A stretch of DNA of 64,000 nucleotides from an uncultured Porphyromonadaceae bacterium (lineage in GTDB: Bacteria; Bacteroidota; Bacteroidia; Bacteroidales; Muribaculaceae). Shown here piece after piece: positions 35,705 to 44,957 of this stretch. Under the pieces are notes generated by a model. That model searched no databases, was not told where the DNA came from, and was given only the letters and a program-made list of their open reading frames with translations. The position numbers and the translations under genes were made by a program. Each line of letters begins with the position of its first letter. The first letter of the stretch is position 1. Location of the stretch: assembly GCA_947177405.1 (NCBI GenBank), contig CAMWUJ010000001.1:41673-105672 (forward strand). The letters are read 5' to 3'.

Positions 35705-36391
35705 TTGATAAACGAATTGAAAACAATCATAATAGCCCTGATCCTCATTCTATCGGGCATTAAAGCTTCCGCCCAGGAAGACTATCGCTTCGACATAGGA
35801 GGAGGAATAGGGATGACAGGATATCTTGGCGATGCAAACACAGCCAATCTATGGAGCAATCCGGGATTTGACGCCGAGTTGCTGTTCAGATATCTACCGA
35901 ATCCTCGCTGGGGCATGAAGACCAATTTTTATGTTGGCACCCTCAGCGGAAATTCTGAAAAGATGACCAATGTGCTCCCCGAGAGCAAGACATTCAAGTT
36001 CTCCACCACCTTCTTCGAATTGGGAGAGATGGCGGAATTCAATTTCTTCAATTATGGCATAGGCGAAACCTACCGCCATCTGAAGAGAATCAGCCCCTAT
36101 ATCGCTGCCGGTCTTGGCATAACGGCCTGGAGCGTGAGTGGAGAATGGGGCGCGGCTCTCAGTATCCCCTTAGGGGTAGGAGTGAAATATAAGCTTTCCG
36201 AGAGATGGAACCTCGGCTTCGAGTTTCTGATGAAGAAAACTTTCACCGACCGTCTTGATGGCCGTCCCCTCTCCGACCCTCTCGGGATAAAGAGCTCTTT
36301 CATGAAAAACACCGATTGGTATTCCACCATGTCGGTGACTATTAGCTATGAGTTCAGCAAACGCTGTGCAGTGTGCAATTACAAGGATTGA
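35705..36391 (+). CDS. DUF6089 outer-membrane protein
   Basis: 228 aa. A signal peptide ending ASAQ, then barrel-like strands (FDIGGGIGMTGYLGDANTANL, ISPYIAAGLGITAWS, YSTMSVTISYEF). No ATG is available; the frame opens at TTG 35705 (MINELKTII) or TTG 35717, so translation uses a non-ATG start or the annotation begins slightly elsewhere. Four nt before uppS, same operon. Confidence 0.82.
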   Translation: MINELKTIIIALILILSGIKASAQEDYRFDIGGGIGMTGYLGDANTANLWSNPGFDAELLFRYLPNPRWGMKTNFYVGTLSGNSEKMTNVLPESKTFKFSTTFFELGEMAEFNFFNYGIGETYRHLKRISPYIAAGLGITAWSVSGEWGAALSIPLGVGVKYKLSERWNLGFEFLMKKTFTDRLDGRPLSDPLGIKSSFMKNTDWYSTMSVTISYEFSKRCAVCNYKD

Positions 36392-36394
36392 TCG

Positions 36395-37153
36395 ATGAAC
36401 GACCCGAAGATAAACCCCGATTCGATTGACATGACCCGTCTTCCGGTGCATGTGGCAATTATTATGGACGGTAATGGCCGTTGGGCTCGCCAACGCTCGA
36501 TGGTGCGTAGCGAAGGACATGCCGAGGGAGTGAACAGCGTGAACCGTATCACTCGCCTCGCCTCCGACTTAGGTATCAGATATCTAACCCTTTATGCTTT
36601 CTCCACTGAAAACTGGAAACGGCCGCAGGCTGAGGTTGATACCCTGATGCATCTCATCGGGTGGACCATCCGCAAGGAAACACCCGACTTGGTGAAAAAT
36701 AATGTCAAAATTCATCTTCTCGGAGAGATCGAGCGTCTTCCTGAGCAGGTGAGAAATGACCTTGAGGCCGGCCGTGAGGCCACCCGCCACTGCACGGGGC
36801 TTAACCTCAACATCTGTCTGAGCTATTCCTCACGCTGGGAGATCACCAATGCAATGCGCAAAATTGCCGAAAAGGTGAAAACCGGAACGTTATCTCCTGA
36901 ACAGATCACCGAATCTACCATCAGTGATGAATTATCCACAGTCAATATTCCGGATCCCGATCTGCTCATCCGCACCGGAGGTGAACACCGCATAAGCAAT
37001 TTCCTTCTATGGCAATGTGCATATTCGGAATTATACTTTACCCCAGTGCTATGGCCCGACTTCGACAACGACTGCTTCATAAGGGCTCTCCTTGATTACC
37101 AGAACCGGGAACGAAGATTCGGAATGACCTCCGACCAAGTTAAACAAAACTAA
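36395..37153 (+). CDS. uppS: Isoprenyl (undecaprenyl) diphosphate synthase
   Basis: 252 aa cis-prenyltransferase. HVAIIMDGNGRWARQRSM gives catalytic Asp near residue 25; later YLTLYAFSTENWKRP and DLLIRTGGEHRISNFLLWQ with SELYFTPVLWPDF. It makes the C55 lipid used for peptidoglycan and for the capsule built next door. The stop overlaps the bamA start (TAATG). Confidence 0.95.
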   Translation: MNDPKINPDSIDMTRLPVHVAIIMDGNGRWARQRSMVRSEGHAEGVNSVNRITRLASDLGIRYLTLYAFSTENWKRPQAEVDTLMHLIGWTIRKETPDLVKNNVKIHLLGEIERLPEQVRNDLEAGREATRHCTGLNLNICLSYSSRWEITNAMRKIAEKVKTGTLSPEQITESTISDELSTVNIPDPDLLIRTGGEHRISNFLLWQCAYSELYFTPVLWPDFDNDCFIRALLDYQNRERRFGMTSDQVKQN

Positions 37154-39837
37154 TGAACGAAAATCGCCTATATCAGGATATGAAACATTTTCTCAAATTC
37201 CTTCTCCTCTGCATCGCCTTTGGTATCGCTTCCTCTGCTTCGGCTCTCGATATCACCCCCCAGCCGGAAGTGGTCGATACGGTGTATAATCCGGATGTGA
37301 TCTATACTCCCATCCCACGCAAATATGAGATTGCGGGTATCAGTGTCAAAGGGATTCCCGATGATGAGCATTATCTGATCATCGGTTATTCCGGACTTTC
37401 GGAAGGCGACCGTGTGGAGATTCCCGGCGAGGAGATCACACAGGCCGTGAAGCGATTCTGGAAACAGGGTCTCTATTCAAAGGTACAGGTCAATGTTGTC
37501 AAGACCGCCGGCGACAAGGTGTGGCTTGAGATCGATCTCCAGCGCCAGCCGAGAATGGCAGAGCTTCGTTTCGAGGGAATGAAGTCGGGCGAGAAGAAAG
37601 ATCTGGAGCAACGTCTCGGAATGGTGGCCGGACAGCAACTCACGCCCAATATCATCGCCCGCGTGAAGAGCATCACTGAGGATTTCTTCGCAAAGAAGGG
37701 ATATAAGAATGTGCTCGTATCCGTGAAGGAAACTCCCGATCTTTCGAAAGAGAATCAGGTGGTCCTCACAGTAGGTGTGGATAAAAATTCAAAGGTGAAG
37801 GTGCATAAGATCTATATCGATGGAAATGAGATGCTTTCCGACCGTAAGATCAAGAATGCAATGAAGAAGACCAACGAAAAGACCGACCTTCTCAAGATTT
37901 TCAGCCAAAAGAAATTTGTTGATTCGGATTTCGCTGACGACCGCAACCGCATTATCGAGAAATATAATGAGCTCGGATATCGCGATGCTCGTATCGTGAA
38001 GGATTCGGTGGCAAGACACGATGACGGTACGGTAGATATATTCCTTGATATTGATGAAGGTAAGAAATATTATATCAGCGATATATCCTGGGTTGGAAAC
38101 ACAATATATCCCACAGAGACCTTGTCGTCGGTGCTCGGCATCTATCCCGGCGACGTCTATAATCAGAAGATGCTCAACAAGCGCACCAACGAGGATGAGG
38201 ACGCCGTGTCTAACCTTTATCTCGACAATGGTTATCTATTCTTCAACCTTATCCCTATCGAGGAGAAGGTGCAAGGCGACAGCGTGGCTCTCCAGATGAG
38301 GGTGATCGAAGGTCCCCAGGCCAAGATTAACCGAGTGAATATCGTCGGTAATGACCAGCTTTATGAGAAGGTGCTCCGCCGCGAGCTCCGCACACGTCCC
38401 GGCACTCTCTTCTCAAAAAGCGACATCATGCGATCCATGCGCGAGATCGCCGCTACCGGACACTTCAACCCCGAGACCATCAATCCCGATATCCAGCCTA
38501 ACGAGAACGACGGAACCGTGGATATAACCTGGAATCTCGAATCGAAAGCCAACGATAAGGTGCAGCTCTCGTTCGGATGGGGTCAGACAGGTGTGACCGG
38601 ACAGGTGGCCCTCTCCTTCTCCAACTTCTCCATGCGGAATCTCTTCAATCCGAGCAGCTACAAGGGTATCATACCTCGTGGCGACGGACAGACTTTCTCA
38701 ATTTCTGCCCAGACCAACGCCAAGTATTATCAGAGCTACAACATCTCTTTCTTTGATCCCTGGCTCGGCGGCAGCCGCCCCAACTCGCTTTCAGTATCGG
38801 TGGATTACAGCCGTTCAACCGGTATCAACTCCGCATACTATAACAACAACTGGAACTATGCCTGGCAGCAGGCCTATTATTACAACCCATCCTATAACAC
38901 CCAATACAACCAATATGCCATCCAGAATGCCTACGACCCCAACAAGGTGCTTCAGCTGGCAGGTGTGAGCGTGGGATTCGGTACGCGCCTCTCATGGCCC
39001 GATGATTATTTCCAGTTCCAGGCCGCTCTGGCTTACAGATGGTATTATCTTAAAAACTGGGATTATCTCTACTATATGCGCAATGGTACATCCAACTCCC
39101 TCACTCTCGGCCTCACTCTCTCGCGCACAAGTATCGACAATCCTATCTATACTCGCCGAGGATCACAGTTCTCGGTGGATCTGACAATGACTCCTCCGGC
39201 ATCTCTCTTCGGCAGGAAAGACTGGAAATATCTGTCGGAACAGAGCAGCTACAGCAATACCGACCAGACAAGCCGCGAAGCCGCACGTTCGCAGCTATAC
39301 CGTTGGATCGAATACTGGAAGCTGAGATTCAAGAGCAAGACATTCACTCCCCTCACCTCTCCCGACAACAACTATACTCTCGTGCTCATGACCCGCGCCG
39401 ATTTCGGTCTGCTCGGATCGTGGAACAAATATCTCAAGACTCCCTTTGAAACCTTCTATTTCGGAGGTGACGGTATGACCGGTTCCTACACCTATGCCAC
39501 AGAGACAATCTCGATGCGCGGTTATGAGAACGGACAGTTCACTCCTTCCGGATATGAAGGCTACGCATACGGCAAATTCACTATGGAGCTCCACTTCCCG
39601 TTCCTCCTCCAGCCAACCACCACCATCTACGCCATAGCCTTCGCCGAGGCCGGTAACTGCTGGACGAGCGTGCGCGACTTCTCTCCCTTCAACATGAAGA
39701 GAAGTGCCGGTGTGGGTGCCCGAGTATATCTGTCGGTGCTCGGATTCCTCGGTATTGACTGGGCTTACGGTTTCGACAAGGTATGGGGCACAAGAGGAGG
39801 ATCGCAGCTCCACTTCGTCTTGGGTCAGGAGTTCTAA
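37153..39837 (+). CDS. bamA: Outer-membrane assembly factor BamA
   Basis: 894 aa. A signal peptide (alternative start MKHFLKFLLLC at 37180), then five POTRA domains (about 55-450; e.g. KVHKIYIDGNEMLSDRKIKNAM, KINRVNIVGNDQLYEKVLRRELRTRPG) and a C-terminal 16-strand barrel ending FVLGQEF. It inserts barrel proteins into the outer membrane. A Tyr/Asn-rich insertion near residue 560 (YYNNNWNYAWQQAYYYNPSY) would be an extracellular loop. Followed by two Skp-like chaperones. Confidence 0.95.
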   Translation: MNENRLYQDMKHFLKFLLLCIAFGIASSASALDITPQPEVVDTVYNPDVIYTPIPRKYEIAGISVKGIPDDEHYLIIGYSGLSEGDRVEIPGEEITQAVKRFWKQGLYSKVQVNVVKTAGDKVWLEIDLQRQPRMAELRFEGMKSGEKKDLEQRLGMVAGQQLTPNIIARVKSITEDFFAKKGYKNVLVSVKETPDLSKENQVVLTVGVDKNSKVKVHKIYIDGNEMLSDRKIKNAMKKTNEKTDLLKIFSQKKFVDSDFADDRNRIIEKYNELGYRDARIVKDSVARHDDGTVDIFLDIDEGKKYYISDISWVGNTIYPTETLSSVLGIYPGDVYNQKMLNKRTNEDEDAVSNLYLDNGYLFFNLIPIEEKVQGDSVALQMRVIEGPQAKINRVNIVGNDQLYEKVLRRELRTRPGTLFSKSDIMRSMREIAATGHFNPETINPDIQPNENDGTVDITWNLESKANDKVQLSFGWGQTGVTGQVALSFSNFSMRNLFNPSSYKGIIPRGDGQTFSISAQTNAKYYQSYNISFFDPWLGGSRPNSLSVSVDYSRSTGINSAYYNNNWNYAWQQAYYYNPSYNTQYNQYAIQNAYDPNKVLQLAGVSVGFGTRLSWPDDYFQFQAALAYRWYYLKNWDYLYYMRNGTSNSLTLGLTLSRTSIDNPIYTRRGSQFSVDLTMTPPASLFGRKDWKYLSEQSSYSNTDQTSREAARSQLYRWIEYWKLRFKSKTFTPLTSPDNNYTLVLMTRADFGLLGSWNKYLKTPFETFYFGGDGMTGSYTYATETISMRGYENGQFTPSGYEGYAYGKFTMELHFPFLLQPTTTIYAIAFAEAGNCWTSVRDFSPFNMKRSAGVGARVYLSVLGFLGIDWAYGFDKVWGTRGGSQLHFVLGQEF

Positions 39838-39984
39838 GTCTAAGTAATAAACCTTTGTCCCGACGCAATGTCTAACTTTCGTGAAGCGGAGAAATGATTG
39901 ATTTCTTATCCGCAAAGTTGTTGACAAGTTGTTGATAACTTTCACAAGTCACTAATTCATAATAGAATAAAAACCAAAACAAAT

Positions 39985-40506
39985 ATGATTATGAAGAAAA
40001 CTATTCTCGCCATTCTTTTTCTGGCCGCCTCAGCTCTCGGCATATCGGCCCAGAAATATGCTTTGGTGGATATGGAATATATCCTCCGTAATGTTCCCGC
40101 ATATGAGATGGCCAACGAACAGCTCAACCAAGTGTCGCAACGCTGGGAGAAGGAGGTGAACGAAGTGTCGAAAGAGGCTGATACGATGTATCAGAACTAT
40201 AAATCGGAGATGGTGTTCCTCACCGACGACCAAAAGAAGAAACGTGAAGCGGAAATCACCGAAAAGGAGAAAGAGGCCACCGACCTGCGCTATAAATATT
40301 TCGGTCCCGAAGGTGAGCTATATAAGAAACGTCAGAGCCTCATGAAGCCTATTCAGGAGGATGTATATAATGCCGTGAAGGCCGTGGCCGAGGAGAAGGG
40401 TTACGTCACCATCTTCGACCGTGCCTCATCCCAAAGCATCGTTTATGCCAAACCTTCCATTGATGTAAGCAATGAAGTGCTTGCCAAATTGGGATATTCC
40501 AAATAA
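39985..40506 (+). CDS. skp: Skp/OmpH periplasmic chaperone 1
   Basis: 173 aa. Signal peptide ending ISAQ, core YALVDMEYILRNVPAYEMANEQL, then a long coiled coil (KEVNEVSKEADTMYQNYKSEMV) and a C-terminal beta strand SQSIVYAKPSIDVSNEV. Trimeric prefoldin-like holdase that carries unfolded barrel proteins to BamA. Confidence 0.92.
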   Translation: MIMKKTILAILFLAASALGISAQKYALVDMEYILRNVPAYEMANEQLNQVSQRWEKEVNEVSKEADTMYQNYKSEMVFLTDDQKKKREAEITEKEKEATDLRYKYFGPEGELYKKRQSLMKPIQEDVYNAVKAVAEEKGYVTIFDRASSQSIVYAKPSIDVSNEVLAKLGYSK

Positions 40507-40512
40507 AAGACT

Positions 40513-40520
40513 TAACTTTG
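40513..40520 (+). promoter_or_regulatory. Possible promoter between the two skp genes
   Basis: TAACTTTG 24 nt before the second skp ATG, with TTG 21 nt upstream inside the end of the first gene. It may allow separate expression of the second chaperone. Confidence 0.4.
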
Positions 40521-40544
40521 CATTAGTAAAAAATATAAATAGAA

Positions 40545-41042
40545 ATGATCAAGAAAATTTTACTTGCCGTAGCGTTTGCTATTCCAATGCTCGTGTCGGC
40601 ACAATCACTTAAAGTCGGAGTTGTCGATACCAGCGCCATCATGCAGGGTTTACCCGATACCAAGGCTGCTGAAACTAAAATCGCAGAGCGCTCCAAGACA
40701 TACGAGGATGAATTCGGAAAACTTCAGGCTGAGATGCAGCGTCTTTATGATGAATACAATAAAGATGGTGTCAACGCAGCCCCGGCCATTCGCGAACGTC
40801 GTGAGCGTGAGCTTGCCCAGATGCAACAGAAAATGGAGGAATTCCACCAGTCGGCAAGCCAGGATCTCCAGAAACTTCAGCAGGATCTCATGGCTCCCAT
40901 CGTAGCAAAGATCAAACAGGCTATCGAGGCTGTGGGTCAGGAAGGTGGCTATGGCATGATCCAGGAGACTCAGGCTCTCATCTACTATGCTGCCCCCGTC
41001 ACTGATATCACACCTATGGTGAAAAGCAAACTGGGCATTTAA
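40545..41042 (+). CDS. Skp/OmpH periplasmic chaperone 2
   Basis: 165 aa paralogue of the preceding gene: signal MIKKILLAVAFAIPMLVSAQ, SLKVGVVDTSAIMQGLPDTKAAETKI, a coiled coil rich in Gln/Glu (REREL then AQMQQKMEEFHQSA) and terminal strands. Tandem skp genes after bamA are common in Bacteroidales. A terminator follows. Confidence 0.92.
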   Translation: MIKKILLAVAFAIPMLVSAQSLKVGVVDTSAIMQGLPDTKAAETKIAERSKTYEDEFGKLQAEMQRLYDEYNKDGVNAAPAIRERRERELAQMQQKMEEFHQSASQDLQKLQQDLMAPIVAKIKQAIEAVGQEGGYGMIQETQALIYYAAPVTDITPMVKSKLGI

Positions 41043-41064
41043 GTAACCCAATAATGGAAGTATA

Positions 41065-41095
41065 AAAGCGGGGTCCCCGGGGATTCCGCTTTTTA
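41065..41095 (+). terminator. Rho-independent terminator after skp2
   Basis: AAAGCGGGGTCCCCGGGGATTCCGCTTTTT: an AAAGCGG/CCGCTTT stem with T-run. Ends the envelope operon before murI. Confidence 0.8.
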
Positions 41096-41131
41096 ATTAA
41101 AATAACCCAATTCATTAATACCCCAAGAGTG

Positions 41132-41947
41132 ATGACCCAAATCGGTGTTTTCGATTCAGGATATGGAGGGCTTACCATACTGCGGGAGATGCGAAAGCGT
41201 CTGCCTCAGTATGATTATCTTTATTTAGGCGATAACGCCCGCGCTCCTTATGGCACCCGAAGTTTCGATGTGGTGCTTGATTTCACATGGCAGGCCGTGG
41301 AAGAGCTTTTCTCCCACGGTTGCAGACTTGTGATTCTTGCATGCAACACTGCCTCGGCTAAAGCGCTGCGCACCATTCAGCAGAATTTTCTTCCTATGAA
41401 ATATCCCGACCGGAGGGTATTGGGAGTGATACGTCCTACGGCGGAAGTGATCGGGGATATCACGCGCAACCGACACATCGGTGTATTCGCCACTCCGGGC
41501 ACAATCCAGAGCGGAAGCTACACTATGGAGGTGAATAAACTGTTCCCCGATATAAAGGTGAATGAGCTGGCATGCCCTATGTTTGTGCCATTGGTAGAGA
41601 ATGAGGAGGCTTCCGGAGATGGTGCCGATTTCTTCGTGAAGAAATACCTCGGCATAATTCTGGAGAAGGATCCCGACATAGATACCCTTGTGCTCGCCTG
41701 CACCCACTATCCCCTGCTCTTCCCCAAAATCAGGAAGTTTGCACCGGAGAATATCCGTGTCATCGCTCAGGGCGATCTCGTGGCCGACAGTCTCGCCGAC
41801 TATCTTCGCCGGCATCCCGAGATTGAAAGGGAGTGCAGCAAAAACGGTACCGTGGAATATCTCACCACAGAAAGCACTGAAAAATTCAATCACCTCGCCT
41901 CCACTTTCATGAAGAAAGAGGTGAATGCCAAAAGAATAACATTATAA
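41132..41947 (+). CDS. murI: Glutamate racemase
   Basis: 271 aa from the ATG at 41132 (the track adds a GTG codon). N-terminal MTQIGVFDSGYGGLTIL, catalytic Cys71 in LACNTASAKAL and the second Cys in LACTHYPLLFP. Interconverts L- and D-glutamate for peptidoglycan. Probably its own transcription unit with the small TPR gene. Confidence 0.95.
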   Translation: MTQIGVFDSGYGGLTILREMRKRLPQYDYLYLGDNARAPYGTRSFDVVLDFTWQAVEELFSHGCRLVILACNTASAKALRTIQQNFLPMKYPDRRVLGVIRPTAEVIGDITRNRHIGVFATPGTIQSGSYTMEVNKLFPDIKVNELACPMFVPLVENEEASGDGADFFVKKYLGIILEKDPDIDTLVLACTHYPLLFPKIRKFAPENIRVIAQGDLVADSLADYLRRHPEIERECSKNGTVEYLTTESTEKFNHLASTFMKKEVNAKRITL

Positions 41948-41959
41948 TCGAACTCCATC

Positions 41960-42229
41960 ATGACAATCCAGGAATTAAAGCTTAAAATCAAAACTCTCCC
42001 GACGGAAGAAGCAATAAGAATATTATCTGACTATATCTCTGACAATCCATCATCCGATGAAGCCCTTACCATGAGAGGGATGAAATACTGGAGCACCGAC
42101 CAGCGGTCGTTAGCCATAAACGACTATTTGGCAGCAATCCGCATCAACCCCGACTCAACGGCACGACTCGCACTACAAGCATCCCAGGATATCCTCAACT
42201 ATTATAACAAAGATCTGTATAATCCCTGA
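41960..42229 (+). CDS. Small TPR-repeat protein
   Basis: 89 aa, no signal. Two TPR-like helix pairs (EEAIRILSDYISDNPSSDEALTMRGMKYW, RSLAINDYLAAIRINPDSTARL). Soluble adaptor-like protein, partner unknown. Starts 12 nt after murI. Confidence 0.75.
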   Translation: MTIQELKLKIKTLPTEEAIRILSDYISDNPSSDEALTMRGMKYWSTDQRSLAINDYLAAIRINPDSTARLALQASQDILNYYNKDLYNP

Positions 42230-42271
42230 ATCTATTTCATATTTACCGCATTTTCCCTACGTCCCCATCCA

Positions 42272-42332
42272 ATAAGACCTCATTCAACAAAATATATCAA
42301 ACGATCCAAAGGTAATTTAAATGAGGTCTTAT
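42272..42332. repeat. 13-bp inverted repeat in the murI-DUF6198 gap
   Basis: ATAAGACCTCATT and AATGAGGTCTTAT separated by 35 nt. Could be a weak terminator structure or an operator; the DUF6198 start codon is 30 nt further on. Confidence 0.5.
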
Positions 42333-42362
42333 GCTGTCAGTTCGATTATTTAAGCGAATAAT

Positions 42363-43208
42363 ATGAAGCGACAAATGAATAAACAAGCAGTAAAAAAAGC
42401 ATCCACAATCGCCGGAAAGGAAACCCCACTTGCAACTCCATCAACTCTTAAAGCCACATCGAGACCATCCATAAAGGAAAAAATAATAGGCTTCGTATGG
42501 CAGCATTTCTGGCTACTCGTTTCAATGTACTTTATGACTTTCGGAGTCGCGCTATGCGTACGTTCCAATCTCGGTAGCGGAGTGATTTCCTCCATCCCAA
42601 TGTCTTTTTCCCTTGCAGGTGAGGCGGGATTGGCACCCGGCTGGACCATCGGTGGCTACACCAATATTATGAACGTGATCCTTGTAGCGGCACAGATTCT
42701 TGTCTTGCGTCGCCGCTTCGACCCCGTGCAGCTCTTTCAGCTCATAATAGGCTTCGTCTTCGGTTTCCTGCTTGATATCAATATGATAGTCACGTCCTAC
42801 TTTTCCTATGACTCTCTGATAAAACAAATAGTGGCGCAGTTGGCAGGAGCCTCAGTGCTGGGAGCGGCGGTTGCCATGGAAATCCGCTGTGGCTCAGTCA
42901 CGATGCCCGGTGAAGGGATACAGGTTGCCATAGCGCAGGTAACCGGACGTCCCTTCCCGATAGTGAAAATATGCGTTGACACCACTCTTGTAATCCTTGC
43001 CGTAATCTCCGGCTACTGTTTCTTTGGCGTGTGGCCCGTCACTGTAGTAGGACCCGGCACCCTTTTCGCCATGTTCTACGTAGGTTACGTTGTAAAACTC
43101 GTCAACCCGCGCCTCGGCTGGTTTGACCGCATCCTTGCATATCGTCCCGGCTTCCGTCGCTACATCTACGGCCTTGCCCGACGGATCTACCCGCGCCACG
43201 AAGGGTAA
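42363..43208 (+). CDS. DUF6198/YczE-like integral membrane protein
   Basis: 281 aa, a basic 40-residue cytoplasmic lead then about five helices. LVSMYFMTFGVALCVRSNLGSG and GSVTMPGEGIQVAIAQVTGRPF match the YczE/DUF6198 group of putative transporters; substrate unknown. Its last bases (GCCACGAAGGGTAA) are also the start of a direct repeat found again at 45894. Confidence 0.8.
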   Translation: MKRQMNKQAVKKASTIAGKETPLATPSTLKATSRPSIKEKIIGFVWQHFWLLVSMYFMTFGVALCVRSNLGSGVISSIPMSFSLAGEAGLAPGWTIGGYTNIMNVILVAAQILVLRRRFDPVQLFQLIIGFVFGFLLDINMIVTSYFSYDSLIKQIVAQLAGASVLGAAVAMEIRCGSVTMPGEGIQVAIAQVTGRPFPIVKICVDTTLVILAVISGYCFFGVWPVTVVGPGTLFAMFYVGYVVKLVNPRLGWFDRILAYRPGFRRYIYGLARRIYPRHEG

Positions 43209-43300
43209 AACTGTAACTTAAGAAAGATCGAGAATTTATCGAATGGCGACTTTAGGATAAACCACAGGTTCTCGGGATCGTAACAAAATTTCGCCACAAC
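43195..43300 (+). repeat. Direct repeat, left copy (flanks accessory block)
   Basis: About 105 bp beginning in the last codons of the DUF6198 gene; matches 45894-45998 at roughly 90 percent (TAACTTAAGAAAGATCGAGA, GGCGACTTTAGGATAAACCA). The pair brackets 2.6 kb holding the DUF4143 ATPase and two small membrane genes. Confidence 0.85.
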
Positions 43301-43406
43301 TTACGGAATGAATCTGCCTCAATTTAAGGAATGAAATCGCCACAATTTAAGGAATGAAATCGCCACAATTTGCCGAATAAAATTGCTACAATTTGCCGAA
43401 TAGAGT
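43292..43406 (+). repeat. Five 23-bp iterons upstream of the ATPase
   Basis: Units begin at 43292, 43315, 43338, 43361 and 43384, with core CACAATTTAAGGAATGAAAT or the variant CACAATTTGCCGAAT. The spacing is exactly 23 bp (about two helical turns), as for repeated binding sites of a protein. The last unit contains the promoter -33 box. Confidence 0.9.
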
Positions 43407-43423
43407 TTTTTTGTTTATATTTG
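43392..43423 (+). promoter_or_regulatory. Promoter of the DUF4143 ATPase
   Basis: TTTG (43392-43395), inside the fifth iteron, 20 nt, TATATTTG (43416-43423). A protein bound to the iterons would overlap the promoter, suggesting repression, possibly autoregulation. Confidence 0.75.
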
Positions 43424-43449
43424 TAAAAAATATAAATTAATAAAACTCG

Positions 43450-44736
43450 ATGACTGACAACACAATATATCATCCACGCATCGCAGATACATTATTAAAA
43501 GATAAATTGGAAGCCAAAGGGGCCGTATTGATAAGAGGCCCCAAATGGTGTGGTAAAACCACTACTGCGGAACAATGTGCCAAAAGCACAATATACATGG
43601 GAACAACTGGAAGCAATAATATTGAGCTTGCCAAAATAAATCCAGGAATAATTCTAAAAGGTGAAAACCCTCGACTTATTGATGAATGGCAATTAGCACC
43701 TGAACTTTGGGATGCCGTAAGATATGAAGTGGATCACAGACATAAACGAGGACAATTCATATTGACAGGGTCGGCTGTGCCACCGGATAAAAAAGATAAA
43801 GTGCATCATACAGGCACCGGAAGATTTGCTATAATAGATATGTTGCCCATGTCGCTTTATGAATCCGGCGAATCAACCGGAGAAGTAAGTCTGGCACACC
43901 TATTCACGAACCCCGAAGAAATTTACGGGAACAACCGACATACTCTGGAAAAAATTGCATTTCTCACCTGTCGCGGTGGATGGCCCTTTGCCATAGCCGA
44001 AGACATGTCACCTAAAGCAGCTCTCAGTCAGGCAGAAGACTATTTAGATGTTGTGGTGGAAGAGGATATATCACGAGTGGATGGAACCATAAGAAATGAG
44101 GAAAGAGCAAGAGTAATACTGCGTTCATATGCTCGCTATCAAGGCACCCAGACTCCTATCAGCAAAATACGTCAAGATGTGGCGGTCAATGATAATGATA
44201 CGATATCAGTAGATACCATTGCCACCTATCTGAATGCACTCCGTCAAATATTCGTGATTAAAGATATGGAGGCGTGGAATCCAAATCTGCAATCTAAGAC
44301 AACGATACGTACCACTCCCACGAGATATTTCACGGATCCCTCTATTGCCACGGCCTCTCTTCGCATAGGACCCGAAGATTTGATAAATGCTCTGCCGACA
44401 TTCGGACTGATATTTGAAACTCTTTGTGTTCGCGACCTCCGGGTTTACGCAAAGTCGTTAGACGGGGATGTATATCATTACCGCGACAGCAACGGATTAG
44501 AATGTGATACAGTGATACATCTTAAAAATGGGAAATATGGATTAGCTGAAATAAAGCTCGGGGGAGAGAAACTGATTGAAGAAGGATGTGCCAATCTAAA
44601 AAAACTTTCCTCGATTATTGACACTTCAAAAATGGGTCAACCATCATTCAAGATGATAATAACAGCCGTAGGAGATTATGCCTACCGGCGCCCCGACGGA
44701 ATCTTTATCGTCCCAATTGGATGTCTGAAGAATTAG
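43450..44736 (+). CDS. AAA_14/DUF4143 ATPase
   Basis: 428 aa. Walker A RGPKWCGKTTTAE, Walker B/sensor region PRLIDEWQLAPELWDAVRYE and GQFILTGSAVP, then a winged-helix part and a C-terminal DUF4143 nuclease-like domain with YHYRDSNGLECDTVIHLKNGKYGLAEIKLGG (D...ExK). The family is abundant and strain variable in Bacteroidetes; function is not established. It is unlike the second member at 55077 in sequence detail. Confidence 0.9.
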   Translation: MTDNTIYHPRIADTLLKDKLEAKGAVLIRGPKWCGKTTTAEQCAKSTIYMGTTGSNNIELAKINPGIILKGENPRLIDEWQLAPELWDAVRYEVDHRHKRGQFILTGSAVPPDKKDKVHHTGTGRFAIIDMLPMSLYESGESTGEVSLAHLFTNPEEIYGNNRHTLEKIAFLTCRGGWPFAIAEDMSPKAALSQAEDYLDVVVEEDISRVDGTIRNEERARVILRSYARYQGTQTPISKIRQDVAVNDNDTISVDTIATYLNALRQIFVIKDMEAWNPNLQSKTTIRTTPTRYFTDPSIATASLRIGPEDLINALPTFGLIFETLCVRDLRVYAKSLDGDVYHYRDSNGLECDTVIHLKNGKYGLAEIKLGGEKLIEEGCANLKKLSSIIDTSKMGQPSFKMIITAVGDYAYRRPDGIFIVPIGCLKN

Positions 44737-44770
44737 AAAAGATATTACCTTCCGTGAAAAAATTTAAGGA

Positions 44771-44816
44771 CTTTGGCCTCTTACAACAAAAGGAATTTTA
44801 TTGTAAGAGGCCAAAG
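44771..44816. terminator. 16-bp inverted repeat between convergent genes
   Basis: CTTTGGCCTCTTACAA and its exact complement around 14 nt. It sits between the ATPase and the leftward small-ORF pair and probably ends transcription in both directions. Confidence 0.6.
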
Positions 44817-44836
44817 AAAATGACTGCCTAACATCA

Positions 44837-44923
44837 TTAGACAGCCACTACGATCATAATAATTCCTATTACAAGACAAAGGATCTTTCCTGTAATTTTG
44901 TATTTTCCAATCTTGATTTCCAT
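44837..44923 (-). CDS. 28-aa small membrane protein
   Basis: Below the ORF-track cutoff. Reads MEIKIGKYKITGKILCLVI then GIIMIVVAV and stops: a basic N-terminus and one transmembrane helix at the very C-terminus. It lies 34 nt downstream of the four-helix gene on the same strand. Composition and position suggest a real small membrane protein, but without comparative data this is tentative. Confidence 0.5.
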   Translation of the reverse strand: MEIKIGKYKITGKILCLVIGIIMIVVAV

Positions 44924-44957
44924 AATGTAAAATTACGAAAAAAAAGAGAGATGTCTC

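Noticed and set aside
43292-43406. 23-bp repeats as a CRISPR array
   Set aside because: Units are contiguous with no spacers and no cas genes are present.
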